From contig NZ_CP139965.1 of assembly GCF_034424375.1 (NCBI RefSeq), positions 2,666,001-2,730,000 on the forward strand: DNA of 64,000 bases, read 5' to 3'. This document shows, piece after piece, positions 16,773 to 24,828 of this stretch; the stretch's first letter is position 1; each line of letters opens with the position of its first letter. The notes under the pieces were generated by a model, which saw nothing but the letters and a program-made list of their open reading frames with translations, did no database searches and was not told the DNA's origin. This DNA comes from Paraburkholderia kururiensis. Lineage in GTDB: Bacteria; Pseudomonadota; Gammaproteobacteria; Burkholderiales; Burkholderiaceae. A program made the position numbers and the translations under genes.

Positions 16773-16821
16773 GGCATCCCGGCGCGACTGTTGCGGGCCC
16801 TATTACGCGATGTTTCGCACG

Positions 16822-17664
16822 TCACCACTGGTCCGGCTTGCCGCCGAGCGCGGTGCAGACATCCACGGCGATCGCATGCAGGCGACCTTCGGGCAGTTGC
16901 CCGGAGAGCGCGTAGCCGGTGCGGTCGGTGATCCAATAGATGGTGCGCCGCTCGCCTTCGCGCAACGTGCGCAGCGCGGCGGTCTGGTTCTTCGCGCCCG
17001 TCACGTAGAGCGTGAGCCGCGTGCCGGCCGCGTTCTCGTACATGAACTGCGCGGCCGGCCCGCTTTCGCCCGGCAGCAGACGGCCGCCCACGAGCGTATA
17101 GCCGTAGTCGTCAAGCGAGGGGACGGAGAGCGGCCGCTCGAGCCGTTTGGAGAGCCAGGCAACGAGCTGTGCCTGATCGTCCGCCCCCACTTCCACGGGA
17201 TGACGCTGCTCCGGCGAATAGACGGCGTAGGCCACGTCGGCGCGCTGCGCGAACGCGGCGGGCTTGCCGTAGTCGTCGTGATGCTGGAAGAGCGGCGGAA
17301 CCACGGTCGCGAGCGTCGCGGCCAGCCCCGCACCCACGACGAGCCAGCACGCGGCCAGCCCCGCGCGCTGCCACCACGGCGTGCGCGCGCGCAGCACGAC
17401 ATAGGCCGCTTCATCGTTCGCTTTGCCGGACTGCACCGCGCACAGCGCGCGCAGCGCATTTCGCTGCGCGCGGTAGGCGGCCACGCGGCTCGCCGCTTCG
17501 GGGTCGGCGGCAAGCTGTGCCTCGAGTTCGGTGCGCGCGTGGGGCGGCAGCTCCGCATCGACGAACGCGGACAACGCCTGCAAGGCGCGGGCATCGAGCG
17601 CGTCGGCGGGCGGGTCGGCGTGATTGGCGTGGCCCCGGCCGTGGCTGTGGTCGTCGTTGTTCAT
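16822..17664 (-). CDS. Anti-sigma factor, membrane-anchored
   Basis: This 280-residue transmembrane anti-sigma protein has an N-terminal cytoplasmic region starting with a His-rich stretch (DDHSHGRGHANHAD), a helical sigma-binding segment (about residues 25-75), one membrane segment at about 101-123 and a periplasmic C-terminal domain of about 150 residues. The classic zinc HxxxCxxC motif is absent, so it is not a canonical ZAS protein. The start overlaps the sigma gene stop in ATGA, the usual arrangement for coupled translation of an ECF sigma factor and its antagonist. Confidence 0.85.
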   Translation of the reverse strand: MNNDDHSHGRGHANHADPPADALDARALQALSAFVDAELPPHARTELEAQLAADPEAASRVAAYRAQRNALRALCAVQSGKANDEAAYVVLRARTPWWQRAGLAACWLVVGAGLAATLATVVPPLFQHHDDYGKPAAFAQRADVAYAVYSPEQRHPVEVGADDQAQLVAWLSKRLERPLSVPSLDDYGYTLVGGRLLPGESGPAAQFMYENAAGTRLTLYVTGAKNQTAALRTLREGERRTIYWITDRTGYALSGQLPEGRLHAIAVDVCTALGGKPDQW

Positions 17665-18200
17665 CGCGAATTGCTCACTACGGTCAACGTGCAGGGCCGC
17701 GCCGCGGGCCCGGCGGCGAGCAGCATGCGCAGATGCTCGCGCGCGCGGGAGAGCCGCGACATCACCGTGCCGGCCGGCACCCCGAGCACGGCGGCCGCCT
17801 CGCTGTAGCTGAGTTCCTCCACACCGACGAGCAGCAACACCTCGCGCTGCTCGACGGTCAGGCAGTACAGCGCGCGCTCCACGTCGCGCAGCACGAGACC
17901 ATCCACCTCGCTGCGCGGCGCTTCCAGGTTGCGCCAGGGCGCGCTTTCGTCATCGACGGCGAACTCGCGGCGGCCACGCAGCTGGTCCACGTAGAGATTG
18001 CGCAGAATCGTGAACAGCCACGCGCGCAGATTGCTATGCGGACGAAACGCGGACCAGCGCGAGAGCGCACGCTCGGCGGTGTCCTGCACGAGGTCGTCGG
18101 CCCACGCCGCGTCCCCTGTCAGGGCACGTGCGTAACGGCGCACCTGCGGCAACCAGCTGACGACTTCGGATTCGAAGTCTTGCGGCGGACGGCGAAGCAC
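17661..18200 (-). CDS. ECF RNA polymerase sigma factor
   Basis: This sigma-70 family protein of about 179 residues of the ECF type has region 2 (YARALTGDAAWADDLVQDT, LRAWLFTILRNLYVDQ) and region 4 (LSYSEAAAVLGVPAGTVMSRLSRAR) both complete. The start is uncertain. GTG at 18198-18200 is used here; a TTG at 18213-18215 would overlap the stop of the upstream lipoprotein gene and add five residues. Neither has a clear ribosome site, which fits coupling to the upstream gene. It is followed by an overlapping anti-sigma gene. The candidate GGAAT-N17-CGTT promoter upstream would make the operon self-activating. Confidence 0.9.
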   Translation of the reverse strand: MLRRPPQDFESEVVSWLPQVRRYARALTGDAAWADDLVQDTAERALSRWSAFRPHSNLRAWLFTILRNLYVDQLRGRREFAVDDESAPWRNLEAPRSEVDGLVLRDVERALYCLTVEQREVLLLVGVEELSYSEAAAVLGVPAGTVMSRLSRAREHLRMLLAAGPAARPCTLTVVSNSR

Positions 18201-18211
18201 ATCGCGGCTCG

Positions 18212-18352
18212 TCAATAACCGCCGCTGCTGCCGCTCGACTGACCGCTGCTGCCGGAATTCATGTCGCTGCCCGTCGAGCAGGCAGTGGCCAGCGATGACA
18301 GCGCAAGCGCGCAGAGCATCACGAAAAGAGAGAAAAGGCGCGGCGATTTCAT
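18212..18352 (-). CDS. Tiny lipoprotein leading the ECF sigma operon
   Basis: This 46-residue predicted lipoprotein has a KSPRLF N-terminus, a hydrophobic core and the lipobox LATAC at Cys25, followed by a short Ser/Gly-rich mature peptide of 22 residues. GGAG lies 8 bases before the ATG at 18350-18352. It is the first gene of a sigma/anti-sigma operon, where such a peptide could serve as an envelope signal or merely as a translational leader. No homologue is recognised by eye. Confidence 0.72.
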   Translation of the reverse strand: MKSPRLFSLFVMLCALALSSLATACSTGSDMNSGSSGQSSGSSGGY

Positions 18353-18671
18353 GGGTCGTCTCCGAAAGACGTCTCGCGGCAGGCGGCGGCAACGCCGCAC
18401 GTGTCGCGATGTCGGTGGGCAGGAAAGGCAGCCGCGGATGCGCGCTGCCTCTCACCTGAACGCGCGGCGACGCACGTTTATTCCAGGCGATCCGCCTTTC
18501 GTCGCTGGTAACGGGAAGTAACATGACGCTCGTGTAGTGCGCATGCTGGCGCAAGCGTCTATAGTGGGCGTGTTTGGTCTGTCAGCACGCGCTCGCCCCA
18601 CACAGGGTAGAATCGCGGCGAGCAATCGTTTTCCCATTACTGCGGCGTTGCGCCGCCCGCCTCGAACATCC
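18353..18671. other. Divergent promoter region, ECF operon / hfq paralogue
   Basis: This 319-base region sits between the leftward lipoprotein-sigma operon and the rightward Hfq-like gene. It holds the candidate ECF promoter (minus strand) and, for the plus strand, a TATAGT hexamer at 18560-18565 without a convincing -35. Confidence 0.45.
18459..18484 (-). promoter_or_regulatory. Candidate ECF-sigma promoter of the sigma operon
   Basis: On the minus strand GGAATAAA (18477-18484) is followed, 17 bases after GGAAT, by CGTT (18459-18462). ECF sigma factors typically read a GGAA-type -35 and a CGT-type -10 at this spacing, and usually autoregulate. The transcript would start about 100 bases ahead of the tiny lipoprotein gene. 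Confidence 0.4.
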
Positions 18672-19145
18672 ATGCCTTCCGCAGAATCGCATCCGCAAAA
18701 CGACTTCATGAACGCCGCGCGCAAGGAACGCAAGCGCGTGGAGATTTACCTCGTCAACGGCATTCGCCTGACGGGTTGCATCGAGTCGTTCGATCAGTAC
18801 CTAGTGATGCTGCGCACGCCCGTCGGCCTGCAAGGCATTTACAAGCGCGCCATTTCCACCATCCAGCTCGATACGGGCACGCGCCCCGGGCCGCGCACGG
18901 GTCGCCCGTCGCACGGCGAGCATGGCAGCACTCGTGGCCCGCATGGCATGCACGGCCCGCGTGAATCGCGCGAACCGCGCGACGCGCAAGGCTCGACCGG
19001 CGCGCCCTCACCCGGCGCCGAGCGTACGTCGTCGTCCGAAGGACCAGTGGTCGTCACGCGCCGCCGCAGGCTTTACGGCAATGCCGGTAACGGCGGCAGC
19101 GGCGGCCACGGCGACGGCGGCGGCCACTCCGGCGGTCACGAGTAA
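18672..19145 (+). CDS. Hfq-like RNA chaperone paralogue with long C-terminal extension (Hfq2 type)
   Basis: This 157-residue protein has a complete Sm fold at about residues 8-70. Sm1 reads IYLVNGIRLTGCIESFDQYLVMLR and Sm2 reads YKRAIST where canonical Hfq has YKHAIST, so the rim/lateral His is replaced by Arg. The C-terminal 85 residues are a disordered tail rich in Gly, His, Arg and Pro, ending in a GHGDGGGHSGGHE-like stretch. Burkholderia cenocepacia is known to encode a second, longer Hfq (Hfq2), and this fits that class. The start gives the normal seven-residue lead-in before NDFMNAARKER but no clear ribosome site. Confidence 0.87.
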   Translation: MPSAESHPQNDFMNAARKERKRVEIYLVNGIRLTGCIESFDQYLVMLRTPVGLQGIYKRAISTIQLDTGTRPGPRTGRPSHGEHGSTRGPHGMHGPRESREPRDAQGSTGAPSPGAERTSSSEGPVVVTRRRRLYGNAGNGGSGGHGDGGGHSGGHE

Positions 19146-19345
19146 TCGGCCGTCGGCGCGACAGGCGCTTCGGGTTGCGATGTGCCTGTCGCGTTGCCAC
19201 CACATGACGTCATCGGACCGAATTTGCCCAAGGGCGCCCGCATGCGGCGCCCTTTGCGCACATGGACGCAACGCTTTTGCTCTCGAAACGATGATGTGAT
19301 GAGGATCTGCAGCGTGCTGAGGTGATCCGCGCGAAGCGTATGTAC

Positions 19346-19373
19346 CCGTGCCTGCGGCCACCGGCAGGCACGG
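19346..19373. terminator. Hairpin between convergent genes
   Basis: CCGTGCCTGC (19346-19355) and GCAGGCACGG (19364-19373) form a perfect 10-bp stem with an 8-base loop just before the stop of the leftward small gene. No T-run follows on either strand, so terminator function is only probable. Confidence 0.4.
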
Positions 19374-19385
19374 CGCCGCACGTCG

Positions 19386-19613
19386 CTAGACAGGCGTGTT
19401 GTCGAGCCGCGCGAGCAGCATCTCGAGCCGTCTGTCCTGTTGCTGGGTGAGTTCGAAGTCGGTCTTGACGGCCAGTACCCGGCGGCGCCAATAGCCGGCG
19501 CTCAGGGGCCGCCGCATCGGCTGACGCGTGGCCCACTCCAGATGTTCCAGCTCGGCTTCGACCAGATGTGAGGCGTGGATGCGGCGCATCCGCTCCCTTC
19601 GGGCTGTTTCCAT
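19386..19613 (-). CDS. Small conserved-looking hypothetical protein
   Basis: This protein has 75 residues and is highly charged, with predicted helices throughout (ETARRERMRRIHAS, AELEHLEWATRQ, ELTQQQDRRLEMLLARLD). There is no signal peptide. AAGGTG is located 8 bases before the ATG at 19611-19613, and codon use matches the genome. No domain is recognised. It is convergent with the Hfq paralogue. Confidence 0.65.
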   Translation of the reverse strand: METARRERMRRIHASHLVEAELEHLEWATRQPMRRPLSAGYWRRRVLAVKTDFELTQQQDRRLEMLLARLDNTPV

Positions 19614-19988
19614 AGACGTGCACCTTGTTTGTGTGCGGAGAAAGAGCACGATGCGTGCCGCATCCGCGACACTCCGAAGACGAATGTCGTAACGGGAAAT
19701 TGTAGAAATGCGGCGGCCTGTGGCAGGCCTCTACAAGGCTAGTACAGCCGTAACCTCAATGTAAGAATTGACGGCCAACTTTGCGGTGAAGCAAATGCCG
19801 GCAAGACGCTGAAAGTCCTGCTCGCCTTTCACGATAAACGTGGAGCGTGACATTTGCGTTTGGCTTTCATCCGATGTTTTGACGCGCCCCACGCCCAGAT
19901 GGCATCGGAAGGTGTGGGGCCGGCACGGCTACCCCCTGCGCACCATTGAACTATGCTTCTCAGGACCAACCGATGCCCGGAGAACGCC
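19614..19988. other. Intergenic region with nested inverted repeat
   Basis: This 375-base divergent gap is AT-richer than its surroundings. It carries a nested inverted repeat at 19700-19736 (outer arms TTGTAGA and TCTACAA, inner arms GGCCTG and CAGGCC). I found no ORF with a ribosome site; a small RNA or operator is possible. Confidence 0.4.
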
Positions 19989-20165
19989 ATGACGAAGCCC
20001 GCTCCATCCACGCCGCAGACCGACCAGCCGCACCCCGACGCGGCACATCCCGTCGAGCCGGCCGACGAGCGGCTCGACGAGGCGCTCGAAGAGACGTTCC
20101 CCGCCAGCGACCCGATCGCCGTCGATCCCGCGGAACCGCCGGAAAAGCAGAAGCACAAGCCGTAG
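19989..20165 (+). CDS. Small protein with LDExxEETFPASDPIA motif
   Basis: This acidic, proline-rich 58-residue protein carries at about residues 28-44 the motif LDEALEETFPASDPIAV. Closely similar ETFPASDP/SFPASDP stretches occur in many small proteobacterial proteins of unknown role, which argues that this is a real gene. GGAG lies 7 bases upstream of the ATG. The rest is low complexity and ends in a Lys-rich tail (PPEKQKHKP). Probably cytosolic; function unknown. Confidence 0.75.
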   Translation: MTKPAPSTPQTDQPHPDAAHPVEPADERLDEALEETFPASDPIAVDPAEPPEKQKHKP

Positions 20166-20349
20166 GCCAGGCGAGCCGTATGGCGTGAACCGCCCGAAGG
20201 AGCAGCGAGCCCGCCTGCGCGCGGATGCCCGACGCCAGGCGCACAAGCACAAAAGGCACGCCGACCGGCGCGCCAAAATAATCTGCACACGTTGGATCCG
20301 GCTGCGGCATGCACCGCCGCAGCCGTCACGCCCGATGCGGACGCCGCGA

Positions 20350-21075
20350 TCAGCGCGTCGGCAAGCCGCTTTCCAGCTGGCGCTGGAGGTCGCGCACCTG
20401 ATGCTGCGTTGCGCGCAGTTGCTCCTGCGCCGCAGCCTTCTGGTTCTGCAGCGTGCTCGCCTGCTGGCGGGTTTCCTTCTGCTGGCTCGCCACGGCGGCC
20501 TGCTGCTGACGCGCCACCGTGAGGTCGGCCTCGAGACGGTTCGCGCGCATCTGCTGCAGGGCGATCAGGCGTTCGGTGAACGCCTTCTGCGCTTCGAGCC
20601 GCGTGCGGCGAATCTCGACGTCGGAAAGCTGCACCGTCTGCCGCGCGAAGTCGCGGTAGATGGCTTCGGCACGGGTTTCGTCCGTGGTCTTGATGACGCG
20701 CCAGAACGTCTTCTGCTGGAACAGCGCGACGTAGTACGTCATCTCTTTGGCGTAGAACAAGAGGCTTGCGCCGTAGCTGCCGTTGTAAGTGGTGCGCAGT
20801 TCGGCCAGGTCCGGGCCGTGGATCATACGTTGCAGCTCCGCCACATTGCCGCCTTCGGTCGCGGAATCGTTTGCGCTCGCGGCCGCAACGGTCGACGCAG
20901 CAGCCGGCGTCACTGCCGGCAAGGGCGCCGGCACAGCCGGTTGAGACTCGACGGCCCCCGCCGTCGCCGTTGCCCCGCTCTCAGCCGGTGCGGTCTGCGC
21001 GCAGCCGGCTTGCACTCCCCCGATTGTCAACATCGCGACGAGCGCGATCTGTCGAAGTTTTGACTTCTGGTCCAT
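20350..21075 (-). CDS. DUF2968 envelope protein
   Basis: This 241-residue protein of the DUF2968 family has an N-terminal signal with a possible lipobox (QAGC, Cys25). An Ala/Pro-rich linker runs to about residue 70. The conserved domain (LQRMIHGPDLAELRTTYNG, LFYAKEMTYYVALFQQKTFWRV) follows, and the long C-terminal helix (about 160-235) is predicted to form a coiled coil rich in Gln and Arg. It starts 48 bases downstream of the sigma-54 regulator gene on the same strand. AGGGG precedes the ATG. The family has no known function; location next to the Tad regulator suggests an envelope or pilus-related role, as inference. Confidence 0.85.
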   Translation of the reverse strand: MDQKSKLRQIALVAMLTIGGVQAGCAQTAPAESGATATAGAVESQPAVPAPLPAVTPAAASTVAAASANDSATEGGNVAELQRMIHGPDLAELRTTYNGSYGASLLFYAKEMTYYVALFQQKTFWRVIKTTDETRAEAIYRDFARQTVQLSDVEIRRTRLEAQKAFTERLIALQQMRANRLEADLTVARQQQAAVASQQKETRQQASTLQNQKAAAQEQLRATQHQVRDLQRQLESGLPTR

Positions 21076-21123
21076 GTAACCCCTGATCGAACAGTTTTAG
21101 TTTTAACAATTCGGGGGTCATTA

Positions 21124-22515
21124 TTACTCAGTTTCCCGACTTTCGGGTTCCTCCTCGAAAATTTGGTACTTCCGCATCTTCTCCCACAGCACCTTGCGGC
21201 TGATGCCGAGGTACTGCGCCGTGTCCTGGCGGCGCCAGCCGTTCGCGTCGAGGGCTGCCAGCACGCGGTTGCGTTCCGCCATGTCCCACTTGCTGCGGTC
21301 CACCAGCACCTCGGCGGCGCTTTCGGCGGGCACGGGCTGGGTGCTGCACGCAAGCGCAATCAGCCGCTGCAGGCGCGCTGCGTCCCATGAGCCCACCTGG
21401 CGCACCGTCACGCCGATCCGTTCGGCCAGGTTGCGCAGTTCGCGCACGTTGCCGGGAAAGTACATGTCCGCGATCGCGTCGGCGAGCCAGTAAGGCAGGT
21501 CGGGCAGCGCCGCGAGCCGCTCGGCGCCCACCACGGTCGCGATGAACGCCTTGAAGAGCGCGATCTTGTCCACCGCGCCGCGCTCTTCGAGCGAGGGCAC
21601 CTTGAGTTCGATCACGGCGAGCCGGTAGTAGAGGTCGGCGCGGAAGGTGCCGTCCTTCACGAGCTGCGGCAGGTTCTTGTTGGTCGCCGCGACCAGCCGG
21701 AAGTCCACCTTGACCGCCGCAGGCGAGCCGATGCGCGTCACCGCGCCGTCTTCGAGCACGCGCAGCAGCTTCACCTGCTGGTAGAGCGGCAGGTCGCCGA
21801 TCTCGTCGAGAAAGAGCGTGCCGCCGTCGGCCTGCTCGAAGTAGCCTTTGTGCGCCACCACCGCGCCCGTGAACGAGCCTTTGGCGTGGCCGAAGAACAG
21901 CGACTCGAAGAGACCGTCGGGAATCGCCCCGCAGTTCACGGCGATGAACGGCCCCTTGCCGTAGTGCGAGTGCTTCTCGTGCAACAGCTGCGCAATGCGC
22001 TCCTTGCCCACGCCGGTCTCGCCGTGCACGAGCACGCTCGTTTCGCAATCCGCGAAGGTGTCCACTTCGTGCAGAAGCGCCTGCATGCATTCGGAACTCG
22101 CGACGAGCGCGTCCGATGCCGCCGTCTGCGCCGAATGCGCGCGCAGTTGCAGCGCGAGCTTCGAGATCATGCCGCGCAGTTCGGCGCAGGTGAAGTCGAG
22201 CGGCAGGATGTGCGAGTACTCGGCCGGATACATGGTCGGGTCGTGGTCACGCGGCGCCTGGCCGACCCACACCACGGGCATGCCGTGCGCCGCCTGCCAG
22301 TCGCGCAGCACGAGCGCGCCCGAATCGATCACGCTCACGCTGATGATGGCAAGCGACGGCCGCAGCGCCGAGCGCTCCGGCGAGATGGCGATGTCGTCCG
22401 CGCGGATCACCTCGACGTCGAAGCTCGCCATGCAGCGGGCGACCCGGTCGACGATGTCCGCCTTGCCTTCCCAGACGTAGACGTCGAGTTCCTCGATTTT
22501 GGTGGGGGTTCTCAT
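21124..22515 (-). CDS. Sigma-54-dependent transcriptional activator (enhancer-binding protein)
   Basis: This 463-residue bacterial enhancer-binding protein has an N-terminal receiver-like domain (about residues 8-130) that lacks the usual phospho-acceptor Asp at the end of strand 3 (LAIISVSV). The AAA+ domain has Walker A GETGVGKE at 165-172, the sigma-54 loop GSFTGA at 213-218 (canonical GAFTGA) and Walker B LFLDEI at 234-239. A Fis-type helix-turn-helix lies at about 425-450 (RRQDTAQYLGISRKVLWEKM). It is the last gene after tadG, 9 bases away. It probably controls sigma-54 promoters nearby, such as the one before the lipoprotein/TpsB genes. Confidence 0.93.
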   Translation of the reverse strand: MRTPTKIEELDVYVWEGKADIVDRVARCMASFDVEVIRADDIAISPERSALRPSLAIISVSVIDSGALVLRDWQAAHGMPVVWVGQAPRDHDPTMYPAEYSHILPLDFTCAELRGMISKLALQLRAHSAQTAASDALVASSECMQALLHEVDTFADCETSVLVHGETGVGKERIAQLLHEKHSHYGKGPFIAVNCGAIPDGLFESLFFGHAKGSFTGAVVAHKGYFEQADGGTLFLDEIGDLPLYQQVKLLRVLEDGAVTRIGSPAAVKVDFRLVAATNKNLPQLVKDGTFRADLYYRLAVIELKVPSLEERGAVDKIALFKAFIATVVGAERLAALPDLPYWLADAIADMYFPGNVRELRNLAERIGVTVRQVGSWDAARLQRLIALACSTQPVPAESAAEVLVDRSKWDMAERNRVLAALDANGWRRQDTAQYLGISRKVLWEKMRKYQIFEEEPESRETE

Positions 22516-22524
22516 GGGTGGATG

Positions 22525-24312
22525 TCAATAAACCAGTTGAGCCTCGCCGCACGACAAGCCGCTGTCGTGCACGGTGGCGACGCCGATCTGCACGCCGAGC
22601 AGTTGCAGCAGCGGCACGAGCAGCGCGTCGAGCGAATTCAGAACAGGCGTGAGCGCCGCAACGAGCAGATCGAGCAGCGGCGCGAGCACGACCCCAGCCA
22701 CCGACGTGATGTTCACGCCGTTGAGCGTCGCGTAGATCGAGTTCGGCAACTGCGCGGCCAGCTGCGTCAGCAGGCCGCCCGCCGCGCTGCCCACGGCGTT
22801 CGAGTTGACGGACTGGTAGTCGTCGCTGTCGCCGGCAACGCCGTTGAAGTTGAGCGAGGTGTAGCCGGTTGTCGAAGGCGCAAGCTGGAGCTGCAGCCCC
22901 GTCTTGTTCGTCGGGTTGCCGACGTTGACGGCCACGCTCAACGCCGCGGGCGGAATGCCTACGGTCAGCGTCGTCAGCGCCGCCGGCTGCGTGCAACTGG
23001 ACGGCAGACTGTAGTTCGTGAAGTTCGCGGCCGCGTTGCCGCCCACGCAGACGCCTAGCACGCCGGGCTGCACGCCGATCGTGCTTTGGCTCGTGGCCTG
23101 CGACGCCGTGCAGCGCGTGCTTTCCAGCCGCGCGTTGCCGGTGCCGCCCGTTTCCAGGTACACGGGCAGGTTCAGCGCCGTCAGGTTGACGAGCCCAAGA
23201 TCGATATTGAGCAGACTGACGTCGAGATAGAGCCGTACCTCGGCCGAATGCGCGGTGGTGCGCCAGTTGCCGGCGGCGTCCTGCCCCGCCTCGCCCACCG
23301 CGATCACGGGCGGCTCCAGGATGCGCGCCTGCGCCGTGACGTTGGCGAGCGGACCCAGGTTCAGCGCCGCGCCCAGATTAACGGTGGACTGGCCGTTGGC
23401 GATCTCGGCGGCCACGAGCAGCATGTCGAGCGGATTGACGGTGGCCGACGCGGCGGACTGCGCGTCGGCGAGCCCCACCGAAAGCAGCGGATTGCCCGCA
23501 CCCGCGGTGTTGCCCACGTTGATGGACGGCCCCGAGGGAATCGACGCGGCGAGCGAGCCGAGCGCGCTCGTGGCGCTCGCGCTCGCCACGTTGCCGGCCG
23601 CGAGCGCCGTGACCATCGCTCTCGCGAGGTCGCGCACCTGCAACTGCGTGGCGAGCAGCTCGCTCACCGACGCCGCGCCTACGGCGGCCGCAAGGTCGCC
23701 CAGCTTGATCTGCGCCGCAGCGAGCGCCTGATACGAGGCGACGTCGAGATTGAGGCTCGTGCCGAGCAACGCGCCCAGCAGGCTGTTCAGCAGGCCGCCC
23801 TGGAGCGTGGCAAGCGTGGTGGTGAGCGAGAACGTGCCGATGTTGGTGGATTGCGCGATGGCCGTGGCCTGCACCTCGCGCGCCGGGCCCACGAAGAAGT
23901 ACGGCACCTGGCGCGACACCGTCACCTGAACCGCGTTGAGCGGCGCGCCCGTGGTGCCGAAGTACGGCTGCAACGTGTTCGACGACGGGTCCCAGCGCCC
24001 GCAGGTCACCGTGACCGTACCCGTGGACGGCAGGCCGTTGCCCTGGTTGGCGTTCGCCTGTGCCGAGGCCGTGGCGGCCGCACATCCGGTCGCGCTCGAC
24101 ACGGTCTGCGCGCCCGCGATGGCGGCCATGTCCGCCACGCGCTGCAACGCGCGGCGGGCGAAGTAGACGTTCCCCACGTCGATGGCGCCCAGCGCCGCCA
24201 CCGCCACGAGCATCCACGCAAGGCCGAGGATCGAGATGGCGCCGCGTTGCTTGCGCAGGCCGCGGTGAGCGGCGCGCAGCGGTACCCGACGAGGAACGCA
24301 GCCAGCCGGCAT
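22525..24312 (-). CDS. tadG: Tad pilus assembly protein TadG-like
   Basis: This 595-residue protein has an N-terminal Tad/TadE-like segment (QRGAISILGLAWMLVAVAAL, about residues 23-45), which anchors it in the inner membrane. The large secreted domain is rich in Ala, Val, Asn and Thr. TadG-like proteins are minor pilins or scaffold proteins of the Flp pilus. The ATG lies one base after the stop of the DUF3613 gene, so translation is coupled. Upstream in-frame codons to 24711 are an artefact of antisense GC bias. Confidence 0.88.
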   Translation of the reverse strand: MPAGCVPRRVPLRAAHRGLRKQRGAISILGLAWMLVAVAALGAIDVGNVYFARRALQRVADMAAIAGAQTVSSATGCAAATASAQANANQGNGLPSTGTVTVTCGRWDPSSNTLQPYFGTTGAPLNAVQVTVSRQVPYFFVGPAREVQATAIAQSTNIGTFSLTTTLATLQGGLLNSLLGALLGTSLNLDVASYQALAAAQIKLGDLAAAVGAASVSELLATQLQVRDLARAMVTALAAGNVASASATSALGSLAASIPSGPSINVGNTAGAGNPLLSVGLADAQSAASATVNPLDMLLVAAEIANGQSTVNLGAALNLGPLANVTAQARILEPPVIAVGEAGQDAAGNWRTTAHSAEVRLYLDVSLLNIDLGLVNLTALNLPVYLETGGTGNARLESTRCTASQATSQSTIGVQPGVLGVCVGGNAAANFTNYSLPSSCTQPAALTTLTVGIPPAALSVAVNVGNPTNKTGLQLQLAPSTTGYTSLNFNGVAGDSDDYQSVNSNAVGSAAGGLLTQLAAQLPNSIYATLNGVNITSVAGVVLAPLLDLLVAALTPVLNSLDALLVPLLQLLGVQIGVATVHDSGLSCGEAQLVY

Positions 24313-24313
24313 G

Positions 24314-24745
24314 TCAGTTCGACGACGGCGCGCCGCCGTACCCCACGAGCATGCCGAGGCCATTGCCGCCCTGCCCCATCGACGAATCGAAGCGCTCCGG
24401 AATCTTCGACTTGAACGATTCGAGGTAGCGCTGATAGGCGAGCGTCGCTTCGGCGCCGGGCGTGGGCTGCGCGGGCGCAGCCGCGGCGTTGCTGCGCTGG
24501 AGCGCGAGCCAGGCCGAGGTGGCGGGGCCGATGTCGCTGGCCCGGGCGTTGGCTTTCGTGGCGGCCTTCGTCGTTGCCTGGGCCTGAGCGGGGAGCACGC
24601 CGCTACTCTCCTGCGCGTGGGCCGTGCCGGCAACGAACCCCGGCACGATTGCCAAAGCGAACGCCGACGCCGCCGCAGAAAGCACGCCCGCCCGGGCGCG
24701 CGGCGCGGCACTTGCCCTACGCGCGTGCCGATCAGTTGTCTTCAT
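24314..24745 (-). CDS. DUF3613 protein of the Tad locus
   Basis: This 143-residue exported protein has a signal peptide at about residues 1-44 ending in GTAHAQE. The mature part contains an Ala/Thr-rich linker and the conserved block AWLALQRSNAA ... AYQRYLESFKSKIPERF, typical of DUF3613 proteins found in Burkholderiales Tad clusters. It is coupled to tadG. The function is unknown; presumably a periplasmic assembly factor. Confidence 0.85.
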   Translation of the reverse strand: MKTTDRHARRASAAPRARAGVLSAAASAFALAIVPGFVAGTAHAQESSGVLPAQAQATTKAATKANARASDIGPATSAWLALQRSNAAAAPAQPTPGAEATLAYQRYLESFKSKIPERFDSSMGQGGNGLGMLVGYGGAPSSN

Positions 24746-24828
24746 GTTTTCCTCCCGTCCTGCACTCGTACCTGCGCTCGTACCTGCACGCGTATGCGCG
24801 CTCGTTCTTTCCAGGCCGCATACTGGCG

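Noticed and set aside
18212..18554. A longer sigma factor starting at 18554
   Set aside because: The extra 118 codons have no sigma region 1 features and cover the lipoprotein gene, which has its own ribosome site and lipobox.
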